Shown here in pieces: positions 1-8,305 of a stretch of DNA of 64,000 nucleotides. A program made the position numbers and the translations under genes. Within the stretch, counting starts at the first letter, position 1. Each line of letters begins with the position of its first letter. The stretch lies in contig NZ_KB894570.1 in NCBI RefSeq assembly GCF_000374525.1, positions 620,001-684,000 of the forward strand, in the 5' to 3' direction. The notes beneath the pieces were generated by a model. It saw nothing but the letters and a program-made list of their open reading frames with translations. It made no database searches and was not told where the DNA came from. The stretch comes from Amorphus coralli DSM 19760. GTDB lineage: Bacteria > Pseudomonadota > Alphaproteobacteria > Rhizobiales > Amorphaceae.

Positions 1-359
1 TCGTAGGCCTCAATGTCGGCCACGACGACGCGCAGCAGGTAGTCGACCGAGCCCGCCATCCGGTAGAACTCGACGACCTCCGGCAGCTCCTTGATCGCCT
101 TGGCAAAGCGCTCCAGCCAGTCTTCGGTGTGCTGGTTGGTGGTGATCGCGACGAAGGCCGTGACCTTCGCGTTCACCTTCGCAGGATCGAGGACCGCAAC
201 CCGCCGGGTGATGACCCCCTCCTCTTCCAGGCGCTGGATGCGGCGCCAGCAGGGAGTGGTCGACAGGCCGACCTTCCGGCCGATCTCGGCCACGGGAAGG
301 GTGCAGTCCTCCTGGAGAATGCCCAGGATCTTCTTGTCGGTGCGATCGAGCATGGTCAT
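1..359 (-). CDS. Lrp/AsnC family transcriptional regulator (3' end beyond window)
   Basis: About 119 residues are visible before the window edge. Residues 5-50 form the AsnC-type winged helix, with the family signature GLSTTPCWRRIQRLEEEGVI at residues 31-50. The following residues begin the RAM ligand-binding domain (TAFVAITT, then the FYRMAGSVDYLL stretch). Proteins of this family bind amino acids and regulate nearby or amino-acid-related genes. The start may be the ATG at 359 or the one at 353; both are in frame. Its upstream region contains two ATTGCGCA elements, one a perfect palindrome, which may be its own operator. The effector is unknown. Confidence 0.9.
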   Translation of the reverse strand, partial: MTMLDRTDKKILGILQEDCTLPVAEIGRKVGLSTTPCWRRIQRLEEEGVITRRVAVLDPAKVNAKVTAFVAITTNQHTEDWLERFAKAIKELPEVVEFYRMAGSVDYLLRVVVADIEAY

Positions 360-370
360 TGGGGTATCCG

Positions 371-408
371 ATTGCGCATAAGGGCGACGCCGCCCGATAT
401 TGCGCAAT
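371..408. promoter_or_regulatory. Candidate Lrp operator pair (ATTGCGCA elements)
   Basis: ATTGCGCA occurs at 371-378 and again inside the perfect palindrome ATTGCGCAAT at 399-408, 28 bp apart. Both lie just upstream of the Lrp-type gene that begins at 359. The 11-mer GATATTGCGCA at 396-406 occurs identically at 48928-48938 in front of an amino-acid ABC cassette. Autoregulation through such sites is usual for Lrp/AsnC proteins. That this protein binds them is inference. Confidence 0.4.
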
Positions 409-458
409 CTCCTACTACCGATTTCGGAATATGGAAATCAGATTCCCGAAGACGGCGA

Positions 459-1247
459 TCAGCCAGCCGTGAGGAATGGCACCACCCGCGCGTTGAACCG
501 CTCGGTCTGCTCGATGTTGGAGAGATGCGCGCAGTCGGGAATGACTTCCAGTTCCGCGCCCCTGATCGCCGAGGCGATCGCCTCCCCCGCCGACGGCGGC
601 GTCGCCGGGTCGTCGGCGCCGGCCACCACCAGCGTCGGCACCGTGATGGCGGAAATGTCGGAGCGCTGGTCCATGTCCCGGATGGCGGCACAGCATCCGG
701 CATACCCGACAGGTGGCGTATCAAGGAGCATGCCGCGAACACGCGCCACTTTCTCCGGCTCGTCGCGGATGAAGGGGTCGGTGAACCAGCGCGCCACCAC
801 TGCATCGGTGATTGCCTGCATACCATTGGTCAGCACCGTGTCGATGCGCTGCTGCCACGCGTCCTTTGGCGCCATCTGTGCCGCGGTGTTGCAGAGCGCG
901 AGCCGCGTCACCCGCCCCGGCGCGTGAACGCCGAGCCACATGCCGACCATGCCGCCCATGGAGACGCCGCAGTAGGCGGCGTGCTCGATACCCAATCCGC
1001 GCAGCACCGCCACCGCGTCCTTGCCGAGCCGTTCGATGCTGTAATCCCCGTCCGGCGCCTCGCTCTTGCCGTGCCCACGCACGTCGTAGCGAACGACCTG
1101 GAAGTGCTCGACCAGTTCGGAGATCTGGTCGTCCCACATGGAGAGATCGGTGCCAAGCGAGTTGGAAAGCAGCACGGAAGGCTTGCAAGGATCGCCGTCG
1201 AGCCGGACGTTCAGCCGGACGCCGTCGTCGGTGGTGATGGTGGTCAT
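459..1247 (-). CDS. pcaD: 3-oxoadipate enol-lactonase-like alpha/beta hydrolase
   Basis: This 262-residue alpha/beta hydrolase matches PcaD in length and layout. The nucleophile elbow GVSMGGM places Ser96. The acid is at about Asp212/213 in VAGADDP and the base is His241 in DCAHLSN. The oxyanion-side segment LSNSLGTDLSMWD near residues 27-39 is typical of 3-oxoadipate enol-lactonases. PcaD hydrolyses 3-oxoadipate enol-lactone to 3-oxoadipate in the protocatechuate branch of the beta-ketoadipate pathway. No other pca genes are adjacent, so the substrate could differ. It is a single gene facing away from the MoxR gene. Confidence 0.8.
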   Translation of the reverse strand: MTTITTDDGVRLNVRLDGDPCKPSVLLSNSLGTDLSMWDDQISELVEHFQVVRYDVRGHGKSEAPDGDYSIERLGKDAVAVLRGLGIEHAAYCGVSMGGMVGMWLGVHAPGRVTRLALCNTAAQMAPKDAWQQRIDTVLTNGMQAITDAVVARWFTDPFIRDEPEKVARVRGMLLDTPPVGYAGCCAAIRDMDQRSDISAITVPTLVVAGADDPATPPSAGEAIASAIRGAELEVIPDCAHLSNIEQTERFNARVVPFLTAG

Positions 1248-1466
1248 CGCTCTTGCCTCCCGCGCAAATCGATCGGCCCGTTACGGGCGCGCGGCACGGT
1301 AGTCCGGCGTTGGCCCGGAGGAAAGATGTCACCCCGCCGAAACCGTAGGACGGCTGGGCCGCTTGAAGCCGACGCTCCGGACCGGCATGGTGCGCGCAAG
1401 ATGCCGGACGCCGACGCCCGACAGTGTCAGGGGCACCGGACGACACCCCGCCGCTGGAGTACCCGC

Positions 1467-2390
1467 ATGACGATGACGCCCGTCCCCGGATCGATCGACG
1501 ACACGCTCGCCCTTCTGAAGGCAGCCGACTATGTCGCCGATCGGCCGCTCGCGACGGTCCTGTACCTGGCGCTGAAGATGCAGCGGCCGCTGTTCCTCGA
1601 GGGCGAAGCAGGCGTCGGCAAGACTGAGATCGCCAAGGTCCTCGCCGCCGGGCTGAATCGCAAGCTGATCCGCCTGCAGTGCTACGAGGGGCTCGACGTT
1701 TCCACCGCCGTCTACGAGTGGAACTACCCGGCGCAGATGGTGGAAATCCGCATCGCCGAAGCCGCCGGCCAGACCGACCGATCCGAGCTCGCCTCCGACA
1801 TCTTTTCCGAGCGGTTCCTCGTGAAGCGCCCTGTCCTGGAGGCGCTGGAACCCGATCTCGCCGGGCCGCCGGTGCTGCTGATCGACGAGTTGGACCGGGC
1901 CGATGAAGCCTTCGAAGCGTTTCTGCTCGAGGTCCTGTCCGACAGCCAGGTGACGATTCCGGAGATCGGCACCATCCGCGCCGATGCGCCCCCGATCGTC
2001 ATCATCACCACCAACCGCACCCGCGAGATCCATGACGCGCTGAAGCGGCGCTGCCTTTATCACTGGGTCGACTATCCGAGCGCCGAGCGCGAGCTGGACA
2101 TCGTGCACTTGAAGGTGCCGGGCGCCGGCGCGGCCCTGGCGCAGGAGGTGGTGGCTTTCGTTCAGGCGCTGCGCGCCCAGGAGGACCTTTTCAAGGCGCC
2201 CGGCGTGGCGGAGACGCTCGACTGGGCAACGGCACTCTGCGAACTCGACCAGATCGCCCTCGACCCGGCGACCGTTGCCGACACGCTCGGCGTGCTCCTG
2301 AAGTACCAGGACGATATTGCCCGGGTGCAGGCGAGCGAACTGACGAAGCTTCTCGACCAGACCAAGACCAAGACGGCCGCCAAGCTGTGA
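1467..2390 (+). CDS. MoxR-family AAA+ ATPase
   Basis: The protein has 307 residues. Walker A is GEAGVGKT at 46-53 and Walker B is VLLIDELDRAD near 138-148. Sensor 1 is the IITTNRTRE segment. The sequence resembles the MoxR/CoxD subgroup, chaperone-like ATPases that act with VWA-domain proteins to mature metalloenzymes or complexes. The VWA gene starts 11 bp after its stop, which fits a functional pair. The open frame continues far upstream, but that part is antisense to pcaD and non-protein-like. The ATG at 1467 begins the recognisable family sequence. Confidence 0.88.
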   Translation: MTMTPVPGSIDDTLALLKAADYVADRPLATVLYLALKMQRPLFLEGEAGVGKTEIAKVLAAGLNRKLIRLQCYEGLDVSTAVYEWNYPAQMVEIRIAEAAGQTDRSELASDIFSERFLVKRPVLEALEPDLAGPPVLLIDELDRADEAFEAFLLEVLSDSQVTIPEIGTIRADAPPIVIITTNRTREIHDALKRRCLYHWVDYPSAERELDIVHLKVPGAGAALAQEVVAFVQALRAQEDLFKAPGVAETLDWATALCELDQIALDPATVADTLGVLLKYQDDIARVQASELTKLLDQTKTKTAAKL

Positions 2391-2400
2391 GTGCCGTGCG

Positions 2401-3621
2401 ATGATCGCGACCGAAACGGCCGATCCGGGCGGCAAGCTGGTCGATAACGTCGTGCATTTCGCGCGCCTGTTGCGCTCCGCCGGCATGCCGGTCGGCCCGG
2501 CCCGGGTGGTCGACGCGGTGCAGGCGGTCGAGGCGGCCGGAATCAGCCGGCGCGACGACTTCTACTGGACGCTCCATGCCACGCTGGTCTCCCGGCGCGA
2601 GCATGACGTGGTCTTCCAAGAGGCCTTCGAGCAGTTCTGGCGGCCACGCGGCCTTCTGGAGAAGATGATCGAGCTGATGTCGCCCGTGGCACCGCCACGC
2701 GACACCGAACCGAAGGCGAAGGCCGGATCGCTGCGGGTTGCCCAGGCCCTGAATGCCGGGCGCGAACGCACCAGCGAAACCGAACGCCCGGAGATCGAGA
2801 TCGACGCGCGGCAGACCGTCTCCGGCTCGGAAGTGCTGCAGCAGAAGGACTTCGCGCAGATGTCGGCGGACGAGATTGCGGCGGCAAAGGTCGCGCTGCG
2901 CTCGCTGGTGCTGCCGCTCGACACGGTGAAGACGCGCCGCTTCGTCCCTGCCGGACGCGGTCGGCGCATCGACATGCGCCGCTCCATCCGCCAGAGCCTG
3001 CGCGGCGGCGGTCAGTCGATGACGCTGGCCTTCAAGAAGCGCGCCGAGGTGGCCCCACCCATCGTGGCGCTGTTCGACATTTCCGGCTCCATGAGCCCCT
3101 ACAGCCGGCTTCTGCTGCATTTCCTGCACGCGCTGGGCGAACGGCGCCGGGTGACCACATTCCTGTTCGGTACGCGGCTCACCAACGTCACGCGGCAGCT
3201 CAGGATGAAGGATCCGGACGAGGCGCTTGCGGCCTGCGCCGGCTCCGTGGAGGACTGGTCGGGCGGCACGCGCATCGCCGCGGCGCTGAAGGACTTCAAC
3301 AAGAAATGGTCGCGCCGGGTCATGCACGGCGGGCCCATCGTGCTTCTGGTAACGGACGGTCTCGAGCGGGAGTCCGACGAGGATCTCGCCCACGAGATGG
3401 ATCGGCTGCACCGCTCGTGCCGCCGCCTCGTCTGGCTCAACCCGTTGCTGCGCTACGACCGCTTCGAGGCGAAGGCGCGCGGCATTCGCGCCATGCTGCC
3501 GCATGTCGACGAGTTCCGCTCGATACACTCCCTCGACACCATCGCCGATCTGGTCGAGGCCCTTGGTCGCGACGGCAGCACCGCCGAGACCGATCCGCGC
3601 AAGTGGATCCGGGCCGCCTGA
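2401..3621 (+). CDS. VWA domain protein, CoxE-like
   Basis: This 406-residue protein has a C-terminal von Willebrand factor A domain. Its MIDAS motif DISGSMS contains Asp226, Ser228 and Ser230, with a further MIDAS-type loop VTDGLERES near 320. The N-terminal 200 residues match the CoxE-type family (metallochaperone partner), and residues 181-210 are strongly basic. It follows the MoxR ATPase by 10 bp, the standard MoxR-VWA pairing. No carbon monoxide dehydrogenase or other client enzyme is next to it, so the client is unknown. Confidence 0.85.
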   Translation: MIATETADPGGKLVDNVVHFARLLRSAGMPVGPARVVDAVQAVEAAGISRRDDFYWTLHATLVSRREHDVVFQEAFEQFWRPRGLLEKMIELMSPVAPPRDTEPKAKAGSLRVAQALNAGRERTSETERPEIEIDARQTVSGSEVLQQKDFAQMSADEIAAAKVALRSLVLPLDTVKTRRFVPAGRGRRIDMRRSIRQSLRGGGQSMTLAFKKRAEVAPPIVALFDISGSMSPYSRLLLHFLHALGERRRVTTFLFGTRLTNVTRQLRMKDPDEALAACAGSVEDWSGGTRIAAALKDFNKKWSRRVMHGGPIVLLVTDGLERESDEDLAHEMDRLHRSCRRLVWLNPLLRYDRFEAKARGIRAMLPHVDEFRSIHSLDTIADLVEALGRDGSTAETDPRKWIRAA

Positions 3622-3851
3622 CGCCACGCCCGCGTCCCGCACCGCACCGCACCGTTCATCCTTGATTCACCCGCTGCGCGCTTGAAGCAGAGCTTCTATG
3701 CATTTGGCGAGCAACGCGTCTCATGCATTGCTGCGTTGCAACAATACCCGGTACTGCATGGCTGCGGGGAGGACTATCTGAAGCTCCAGAAGGGACGCAC
3801 CCCTTGTCCGGTCCGCACGACGCGGACGCCCCAATATAAAGACACACGACC
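3622..3851. other. Intergenic leader of the DUF1127 gene
   Basis: These 230 bases separate the VWA gene from the DUF1127 gene. The stretch 3700-3760 is less GC-rich than its surroundings and contains repeated TGCATTGCTGCGTTGCAAC-like bases, suggesting a promoter. No confident -35/-10 pair or operator could be assigned. Confidence 0.3.
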
Positions 3852-4208
3852 ATGACCACGATCACGAAGCAGACCATCGACACCGCCCGCATCGAGGCTG
3901 AAGCCCGTACGCTGCGCTCGCAGGAAGTTGCGCGCGTCGGAGGCCTCGTCGGCCGCTTGATCGCCAACGCGGTCCGGAACTTCTTCGACAGCATCGCAGA
4001 AGCCCGCCGCATCCACATCACCTACAACGAGCTGTCGGTCCTCTCCGACCGCGAGCTGCGTGACATCGGCCTGAACCGCTCCGAGATCGGCGCCGCCGCC
4101 GCCGGCGTCCTGCGCCGCCCGGTGGAGCTCACGGCCATCGACGGCCGCAAGACCGAGACGACCCCGGCTCCGGTCGCTGCTCACGACGACATTCGCCTCG
4201 CGGCCTGA
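3852..4208 (+). CDS. DUF1127 domain protein
   Basis: This 118-residue basic protein carries the DUF1127 (YjiS-like) motif: LSVLSDRELRDIGLNRSEI spans about residues 60-78. The motif is an Arg-rich helix with the LSDREL..IGL..S signature common in alphaproteobacteria. Short DUF1127 proteins in Agrobacterium and Rhodobacter relatives influence RNA turnover and phosphate or stress responses. This one is a longer form with extra N- and C-terminal tails. It is a monocistronic unit ending at a strong intrinsic terminator. The exact role here is unknown. Confidence 0.85.
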   Translation: MTTITKQTIDTARIEAEARTLRSQEVARVGGLVGRLIANAVRNFFDSIAEARRIHITYNELSVLSDRELRDIGLNRSEIGAAAAGVLRRPVELTAIDGRKTETTPAPVAAHDDIRLAA

Positions 4209-4313
4209 TCGGCCTCGCGGCATCCGGTTTCCATCGCGCTGCGGTTCACGGCTACTCCTCCCGGCCGTCGATCCACGTGGTGGACCGCCCTCTCCTCTGG
4301 AGATGGGTACATT

Positions 4314-4343
4314 GGGCGCACCCTTGGGTGCGCCCCTTTTTTT
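4314..4343 (+). terminator. Intrinsic terminator after the DUF1127 gene
   Basis: GGGCGCACCC (4314-4323) and GGGTGCGCCC (4326-4335) form a perfect 10-bp stem with a tight TT loop, or an 8-bp stem with a 6-nt loop. Seven T residues follow at 4337-4343. This is a textbook Rho-independent terminator for the DUF1127 transcript. Confidence 0.9.
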
Positions 4344-4458
4344 GTCCGGATGCGGTGTCGGCTTGCATCGCCGCGCCCTTGCTGTGATCCTCTTACCGGA
4401 TCGGCTCGGCATCACCTCCGTGCCGACGAGGCTCATGTGAGACCGAAGGGTCGAGGCC

Positions 4459-4896
4459 ATGGCAGCATCGAATGCGGCAAAGCCCGATAGCGGTTCGCCA
4501 GTGCTCCTGTCCGGCGGTAATCCGCAGATCCCGAAAGGCGATGGCGAAGCCCCCGTGGCGGCCTACCTGAAGGCAATGCCCGGCTGGAAAAGCGCGGCCG
4601 GTCAGCGGATCGACGCACTGGTCGTTGAGACAGTGCCCGACGTCCAGAAGGGCGTGCGGTGGAACTCGCCCATGTATCGCAAGGCGGGGGGCGGCTGGGT
4701 CCTAAGCTTTCACTGCTTCACCAAATACATCAAGCTTACCTTCTTCGACGGAACGTCCCTCGAACCGCTCCCGCCGGTCGGCTCGAAAGATCCGAAAGCA
4801 CGCTATGTTCACATCCACGAAGACGAGCCAATCGATGAGGACCAGCTGGCCAGCTGGATCCGGCAGGCGTCAAATCTTCCGGGCTGGACACCCTGA
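4459..4896 (+). CDS. DUF1801 domain protein
   Basis: This 145-residue protein matches the DUF1801/YdhG family. Features are PVAAYLKAMPGWK near residue 31, the RIDALVVETVPDVQKGVRWN segment near 50-69, and the core MYRKAGGGWVLSFHCFTKYIKLTFF, a SRPBCC-like or frataxin-like small fold. It ends with an acidic region and WIRQASNLPG. The family is common in soil bacteria and has no established reaction. It stands alone between a terminator and a repeat cluster. Confidence 0.75.
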   Translation: MAASNAAKPDSGSPVLLSGGNPQIPKGDGEAPVAAYLKAMPGWKSAAGQRIDALVVETVPDVQKGVRWNSPMYRKAGGGWVLSFHCFTKYIKLTFFDGTSLEPLPPVGSKDPKARYVHIHEDEPIDEDQLASWIRQASNLPGWTP

Positions 4897-5003
4897 CCGA
4901 GGCCGCGGGACGCCCCACTCGCGGCGTCCCCGATTGTTGATACGCCTTGCAGTCATGACTTGAGCCATCCCACCGTGCCAGACAGGAGGGTCAGCAACGC
5001 TGT

Positions 5004-5089
5004 CGGACGGAAAACCGGTTCCCACTTTTCCTGGCAGCGGAGCTACCCGTCGCGCTGCCGGACGGAAAACCGCAAGAGCACTTTTCCTG
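5004..5089. repeat. Two tandem copies of the GGAAAACCGG..TTTTCC hairpin repeat
   Basis: The first copy (5004-5033) has the full core GGAAAACCGGTTCCCACTTT followed by TCC. The second (5060-5089) keeps the GGAAAA/TTTTCC arms but has a diverged centre. The outer arms CGCTGTC/GGCAGCG of the first and GCGCTGCC/GACAGCGC of the second are largely complementary. The pair lies immediately 3' of the luciferase-like gene, whose stop is at 5098, so it may serve as a transcript 3' end. Confidence 0.75.
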
Positions 5090-5097
5090 ACAGCGCT

Positions 5098-6114
5098 TTA
5101 GCGCCAGCCGAGCGCTGGAGCGACGTGGGTGAGGATCGCCTCCAGAACGTGGGCATTGTACTCGACGCCCAGCTGGTTCGGGACGGTGAGGAGCAACGTG
5201 TCGGCCTCGGCGATGGCCTCGTCAGACCTGAGCTGTTCAACGAGGCGGTCCGGCTCGGCCGCGTAGGAGCGACCGAAGACCGCCCGCATGTTGTCGATCA
5301 GGCCGACGTGGTCGCTGTCCTCGCCCCGGCCGAAATAGGCCCGGTCCCGATCGTCAATCAGCGCGAAGATCGACCGGGACACCGAAACCCGTGGCGTGCG
5401 GGCGTGGCCGGCGGCCGCCCATGTCTCGCGATAGGCCCGGATCTGACGGGCTTGCTGAACGTGGAAGGGTTCGCCGGTCTCGTCCTCCTTCAGCGTGGAC
5501 GACTGAAGGTTCATACCCTTCTCCGCCGCCCAGACGGCCGTGACGTTCGAGGCCGATCCCCACCAGATGCGCTCGCGCAGCCCCTCCGAATGCGGCTCAA
5601 GGCGCAACAATCCGGGCGGGTTCGGGAACATGGGCTGCGGATGCGGTTCGGCGAAGCCCTCGCCCTTCAAAGCCTCCAGCAGGACCTCGGTGTGGCGGCG
5701 CGCCATGTCGGCGTCGCTTTCACCCTCGGCCGGCTGATAGCCGAAATAGCGCCAGCCCTCGATCACCTGTTCAGGCGAGCCGCGCGATATGCCGAGCTGC
5801 AGCCGGCCACCGGCAATCAGGTCGGCCGAGCCAGCGTCCTCGACCATGTAGAACGGGTTCTCGTAGCGCATGTCGATGACGCCGGTGCCGATCTCGATCC
5901 GCGACGTCTTCGCGCCGATCGCCGCCAGAAGCGGGAACGGCGAGGCCAACTGCCGAGCGAAGTGATGGACGCGGAAATAGGCGCCATCGACACCGAGTTT
6001 CTCGGCCGCGACGGCGAGGTCGATTGACTGGAGCAGCGTATCGGCACCGGAGCGGGTGGCCGAATGCGGCGACGGCGACCAGTGGCCGAAGGAGAGAAAG
6101 CCGATCTTTTTCAT
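5098..6114 (-). CDS. LLM class flavin-dependent oxidoreductase (luciferase-like)
   Basis: This is a 338-residue luciferase-like TIM barrel. The N-terminal strand MKKIGFLSFG is typical of the family, as is the AAEKLGVDGAYFRVHHF segment (residues 36-52). IEIGTGVIDMRYENPF follows at about 72-87, with LQLGISRGSPEQVI near 105-118. Members are FMNH2- or F420-dependent monooxygenases acting on varied small molecules, and the substrate cannot be read from sequence. It is a monocistronic minus-strand gene between a repeat pair and a serine hydrolase gene. Confidence 0.87.
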   Translation of the reverse strand: MKKIGFLSFGHWSPSPHSATRSGADTLLQSIDLAVAAEKLGVDGAYFRVHHFARQLASPFPLLAAIGAKTSRIEIGTGVIDMRYENPFYMVEDAGSADLIAGGRLQLGISRGSPEQVIEGWRYFGYQPAEGESDADMARRHTEVLLEALKGEGFAEPHPQPMFPNPPGLLRLEPHSEGLRERIWWGSASNVTAVWAAEKGMNLQSSTLKEDETGEPFHVQQARQIRAYRETWAAAGHARTPRVSVSRSIFALIDDRDRAYFGRGEDSDHVGLIDNMRAVFGRSYAAEPDRLVEQLRSDEAIAEADTLLLTVPNQLGVEYNAHVLEAILTHVAPALGWR

Positions 6115-6254
6115 GAGACTGCACGCTCAAGGAGGATGTGGGGAGGCGCGCGGCACGCGACGCATCCGGTTGCCCCTGAGATAAGGCTCCATCCCTGTCC
6201 ATGCACGCCGATGGGCGTTGCCGCATAACGAACGGAGTGTTCACCGGTTCGGAT

Positions 6255-7286
6255 CTAGCGCGTTGCGGCCAGGAAAAGCGCCCGGTCCAGTTGCCGCAAG
6301 GAGGCCGGGTCGGCGAGGCACGCGCCGATCAACACCACCACCGTCAACCCGTTGCCATAGCTTGCAGCATAGCCACCGTCGCCGTCGCCCTGCCAGCAAA
6401 GCGTGCCCATCGACCATGTCACGGTCCGCTCGGGCGTGGCCCTCCAGAGCGCGCCCATCCCGTAGTGCGCGCCGCCGCCCACCTCGATGTTCGGCCACTC
6501 GCCGGGCGCCGACCCGATTGCGCTGTCCGGCCCCAGTGCCGAGGCTACGAGCCTGCCGAAATCTGCGGCGGACATCGACCATCCACCCCAAGACCCCTGA
6601 GAGGCCCACCGTCCCTTCATTGCGGCCGTTTCGATTCCAAGCGGCTCCAGCACTTTTTCGCCGCAGATATCGCCATAGTCCGAACCGGTGGCCTTTTCGA
6701 CGAGAGCGCCCAGGACCGCATAATTCTCGTTGTTGTAGGCAAACTGGCCGCGTTCGCCTTCCGGCGTGCGCTCAAGGGCCCGGCGGGCAACCGCGGTAAT
6801 CTGCGGTGTGCGCTCGGCCATCAAGCCGGCGTCGTTCTGAGTCGAATCCGGCCAGAGCCCCGAGGAATGGGTGAGCAGGTCCGCGACGGTCGTCTCACTC
6901 AGCGGAGCGACCACGTCGGTAAAATGCTCCCTCAGAGTATCGTCGAGCGCGAACATCCCGGACTGTGCGAGTTCGGCGACACAGGCGGCAGTGACGACCT
7001 TTCCAAGGCTGGCGAGCGGCAAGGCACTTTCAGGAGCAACGCCAACGGCCCGTTCGACCAAGGGGGCGTCCCCCCGCAACACCGCCAGCGTCGCCTTCTC
7101 CACCGCGTTGTCCGCCACCCATTCCGACCAGGCTCCCACGGTGCGCTCCGCGCGCTCCTCGGCCCAAACCATGGATGGATTGGCGGACAGGATGACGGCA
7201 GCCGCCGTTGCAAGCTGCAGGAGGCGCATGCCTCTTCCGGATCGTTGTCGCCGGCGCACTGGAGCGATTGTGGGCGCGTCACTCAT
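6255..7286 (-). CDS. Beta-lactamase-family serine hydrolase, exported
   Basis: The protein has 343 residues. A positively charged N-terminus and hydrophobic stretch (residues 20-42, ending VWA-EER) suggest a signal peptide. The class C/DD-peptidase motifs are present: SLGK at 93-96 (nucleophile Ser93, Lys96), Tyr184-Asn-Asn186 in FAYNNENY, and a GGAHYGMG segment in place of the KTG box. It is probably a periplasmic esterase, D-aminopeptidase or penicillin-binding relative and need not be a beta-lactamase. The ATG at 7286 has a GGGAG upstream. The alternative at 7229 would place the signal peptide directly at the N-terminus. Confidence 0.83.
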   Translation of the reverse strand: MSDAPTIAPVRRRQRSGRGMRLLQLATAAAVILSANPSMVWAEERAERTVGAWSEWVADNAVEKATLAVLRGDAPLVERAVGVAPESALPLASLGKVVTAACVAELAQSGMFALDDTLREHFTDVVAPLSETTVADLLTHSSGLWPDSTQNDAGLMAERTPQITAVARRALERTPEGERGQFAYNNENYAVLGALVEKATGSDYGDICGEKVLEPLGIETAAMKGRWASQGSWGGWSMSAADFGRLVASALGPDSAIGSAPGEWPNIEVGGGAHYGMGALWRATPERTVTWSMGTLCWQGDGDGGYAASYGNGLTVVVLIGACLADPASLRQLDRALFLAATR

Positions 7287-7342
7287 GCCTGGACTCTCCC
7301 GGTTGCCTGGGAGGCCCCCTTAGCGCACCAGCGGCAGCAACC

Positions 7343-7933
7343 TCAAGAGGTAGCGCCCTCGACGGCGATCGTCTCGTCCTGCCCGTTTTCACTGCGTCTC
7401 TGTTCGGCCATATCGAACCCGAACACGTTGAGTTCGATCACCGCGAAACAGAGAAGCCACAGCCAGGAATCGGCCGTGTCCAGAAGCTCGTCCGTCGCCA
7501 GCGTCCAGATGAGCGCGCAGGCGATCAGCGTGCCATAGAGCGCAACCTTGAGGGCTGTGAGAAGCTTGACCTCGCCGCCCTCGTACTCCCCGGGCGCATA
7601 CATCTGGTAGATCAGCACCGCACAGACACCGAGCCAGGCGCCGGCGTTGACGGCATCAAGCCAGAGGCCGTGGATGATGTACCGGCTGAGAGCGAAAACG
7701 ATCACCGAGTAGGCGAAAAGGTTGAGCCCGGCGAGCACCATCTTCTCCCGGCGGCTGGAATAGGCCTGATCGAGGGTGCTCGATTCGTATTCCATGACCC
7801 CGAGCAGAACCAGCCAGGCGGCACTGTCGAGGAAGGCATCGACCTTCCCGGCGACGCTGAGAAAGAGGAGCGTATCCAGCGCCAGCAGGCTGTAGACGGT
7901 CCACTTGAAGACATGGAATGCGACGACCTTCAT
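7343..7933 (-). CDS. Six-helix integral membrane protein, function unknown
   Basis: The protein has 196 residues. About six hydrophobic segments are visible: residues ~9-27, 37-48, 67-88, 97-113, 125-144 and 153-171. The tail is charged. A conserved-looking cytoplasmic loop MEYESSTLDQAYSSRREK follows helix 2. No named family is recognised. The ATG at 7933 is preferred over an upstream start because GGAGAGG lies four bases before it. It is flanked by the serine hydrolase and the BrnA gene on the same strand, with no evidence of coupling. Confidence 0.7.
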   Translation of the reverse strand: MKVVAFHVFKWTVYSLLALDTLLFLSVAGKVDAFLDSAAWLVLLGVMEYESSTLDQAYSSRREKMVLAGLNLFAYSVIVFALSRYIIHGLWLDAVNAGAWLGVCAVLIYQMYAPGEYEGGEVKLLTALKVALYGTLIACALIWTLATDELLDTADSWLWLLCFAVIELNVFGFDMAEQRRSENGQDETIAVEGATS

Positions 7934-8038
7934 GCACCTCTCCACACGCGGGGCGGAGCATAATGCCACGGTCGGATGACGGTGCTGCGATGGTGGCGGG
8001 GCACCAGTCGGCCCCGAACGCCTACGCCGAGCGGATCG

Positions 8039-8263
8039 TCAGAGGCCGGCGGCCGCGCGCAGAGCCGCATTGATCCGGTCCTGCCAGCCAGGCCCCTCCT
8101 CCTGGAAATGGGCAAGCACGTCGGCGTCGAGCTTGAGCGTCACGCTTTCCTTGGGGCCTGGCATCGCATTGGTGCGCGGAGCTTCCGGCACCTCCAGCTT
8201 CGGCGCCGCGGGTTTGAAGACGGCTTCCGCGGCAGCGCGCGGATCGGAGGGACGACGGGCCAT
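8039..8263 (-). CDS. brnA: BrnA-family antitoxin, without a BrnT partner
   Basis: This 74-residue protein ends in the BrnA ribbon-helix-helix motif. ESVTLKLDADVLAHF is at residues 39-53, followed by GPGWQDRINAALRAAAG. BrnA normally neutralises the RNase-like toxin BrnT, encoded just upstream in the same operon, and represses the promoter. Here the upstream neighbour, on the same strand and 42 bases away, is a DUF2189 membrane protein. No BrnT-sized frame is visible on either side. It may be a solitary antitoxin or DNA-binding remnant. Confidence 0.75.
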   Translation of the reverse strand: MARRPSDPRAAAEAVFKPAAPKLEVPEAPRTNAMPGPKESVTLKLDADVLAHFQEEGPGWQDRINAALRAAAGL

Positions 8264-8305
8264 GGGCTTTCCTCGTTGAATTGACGGAAGAACGGCATCC
8301 GCCGG

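Noticed and set aside
129-1466. Upstream in-frame extension of the MoxR ATPase
   Set aside because: It runs antisense through pcaD and the Lrp gene; the conserved ATPase begins at 1467.
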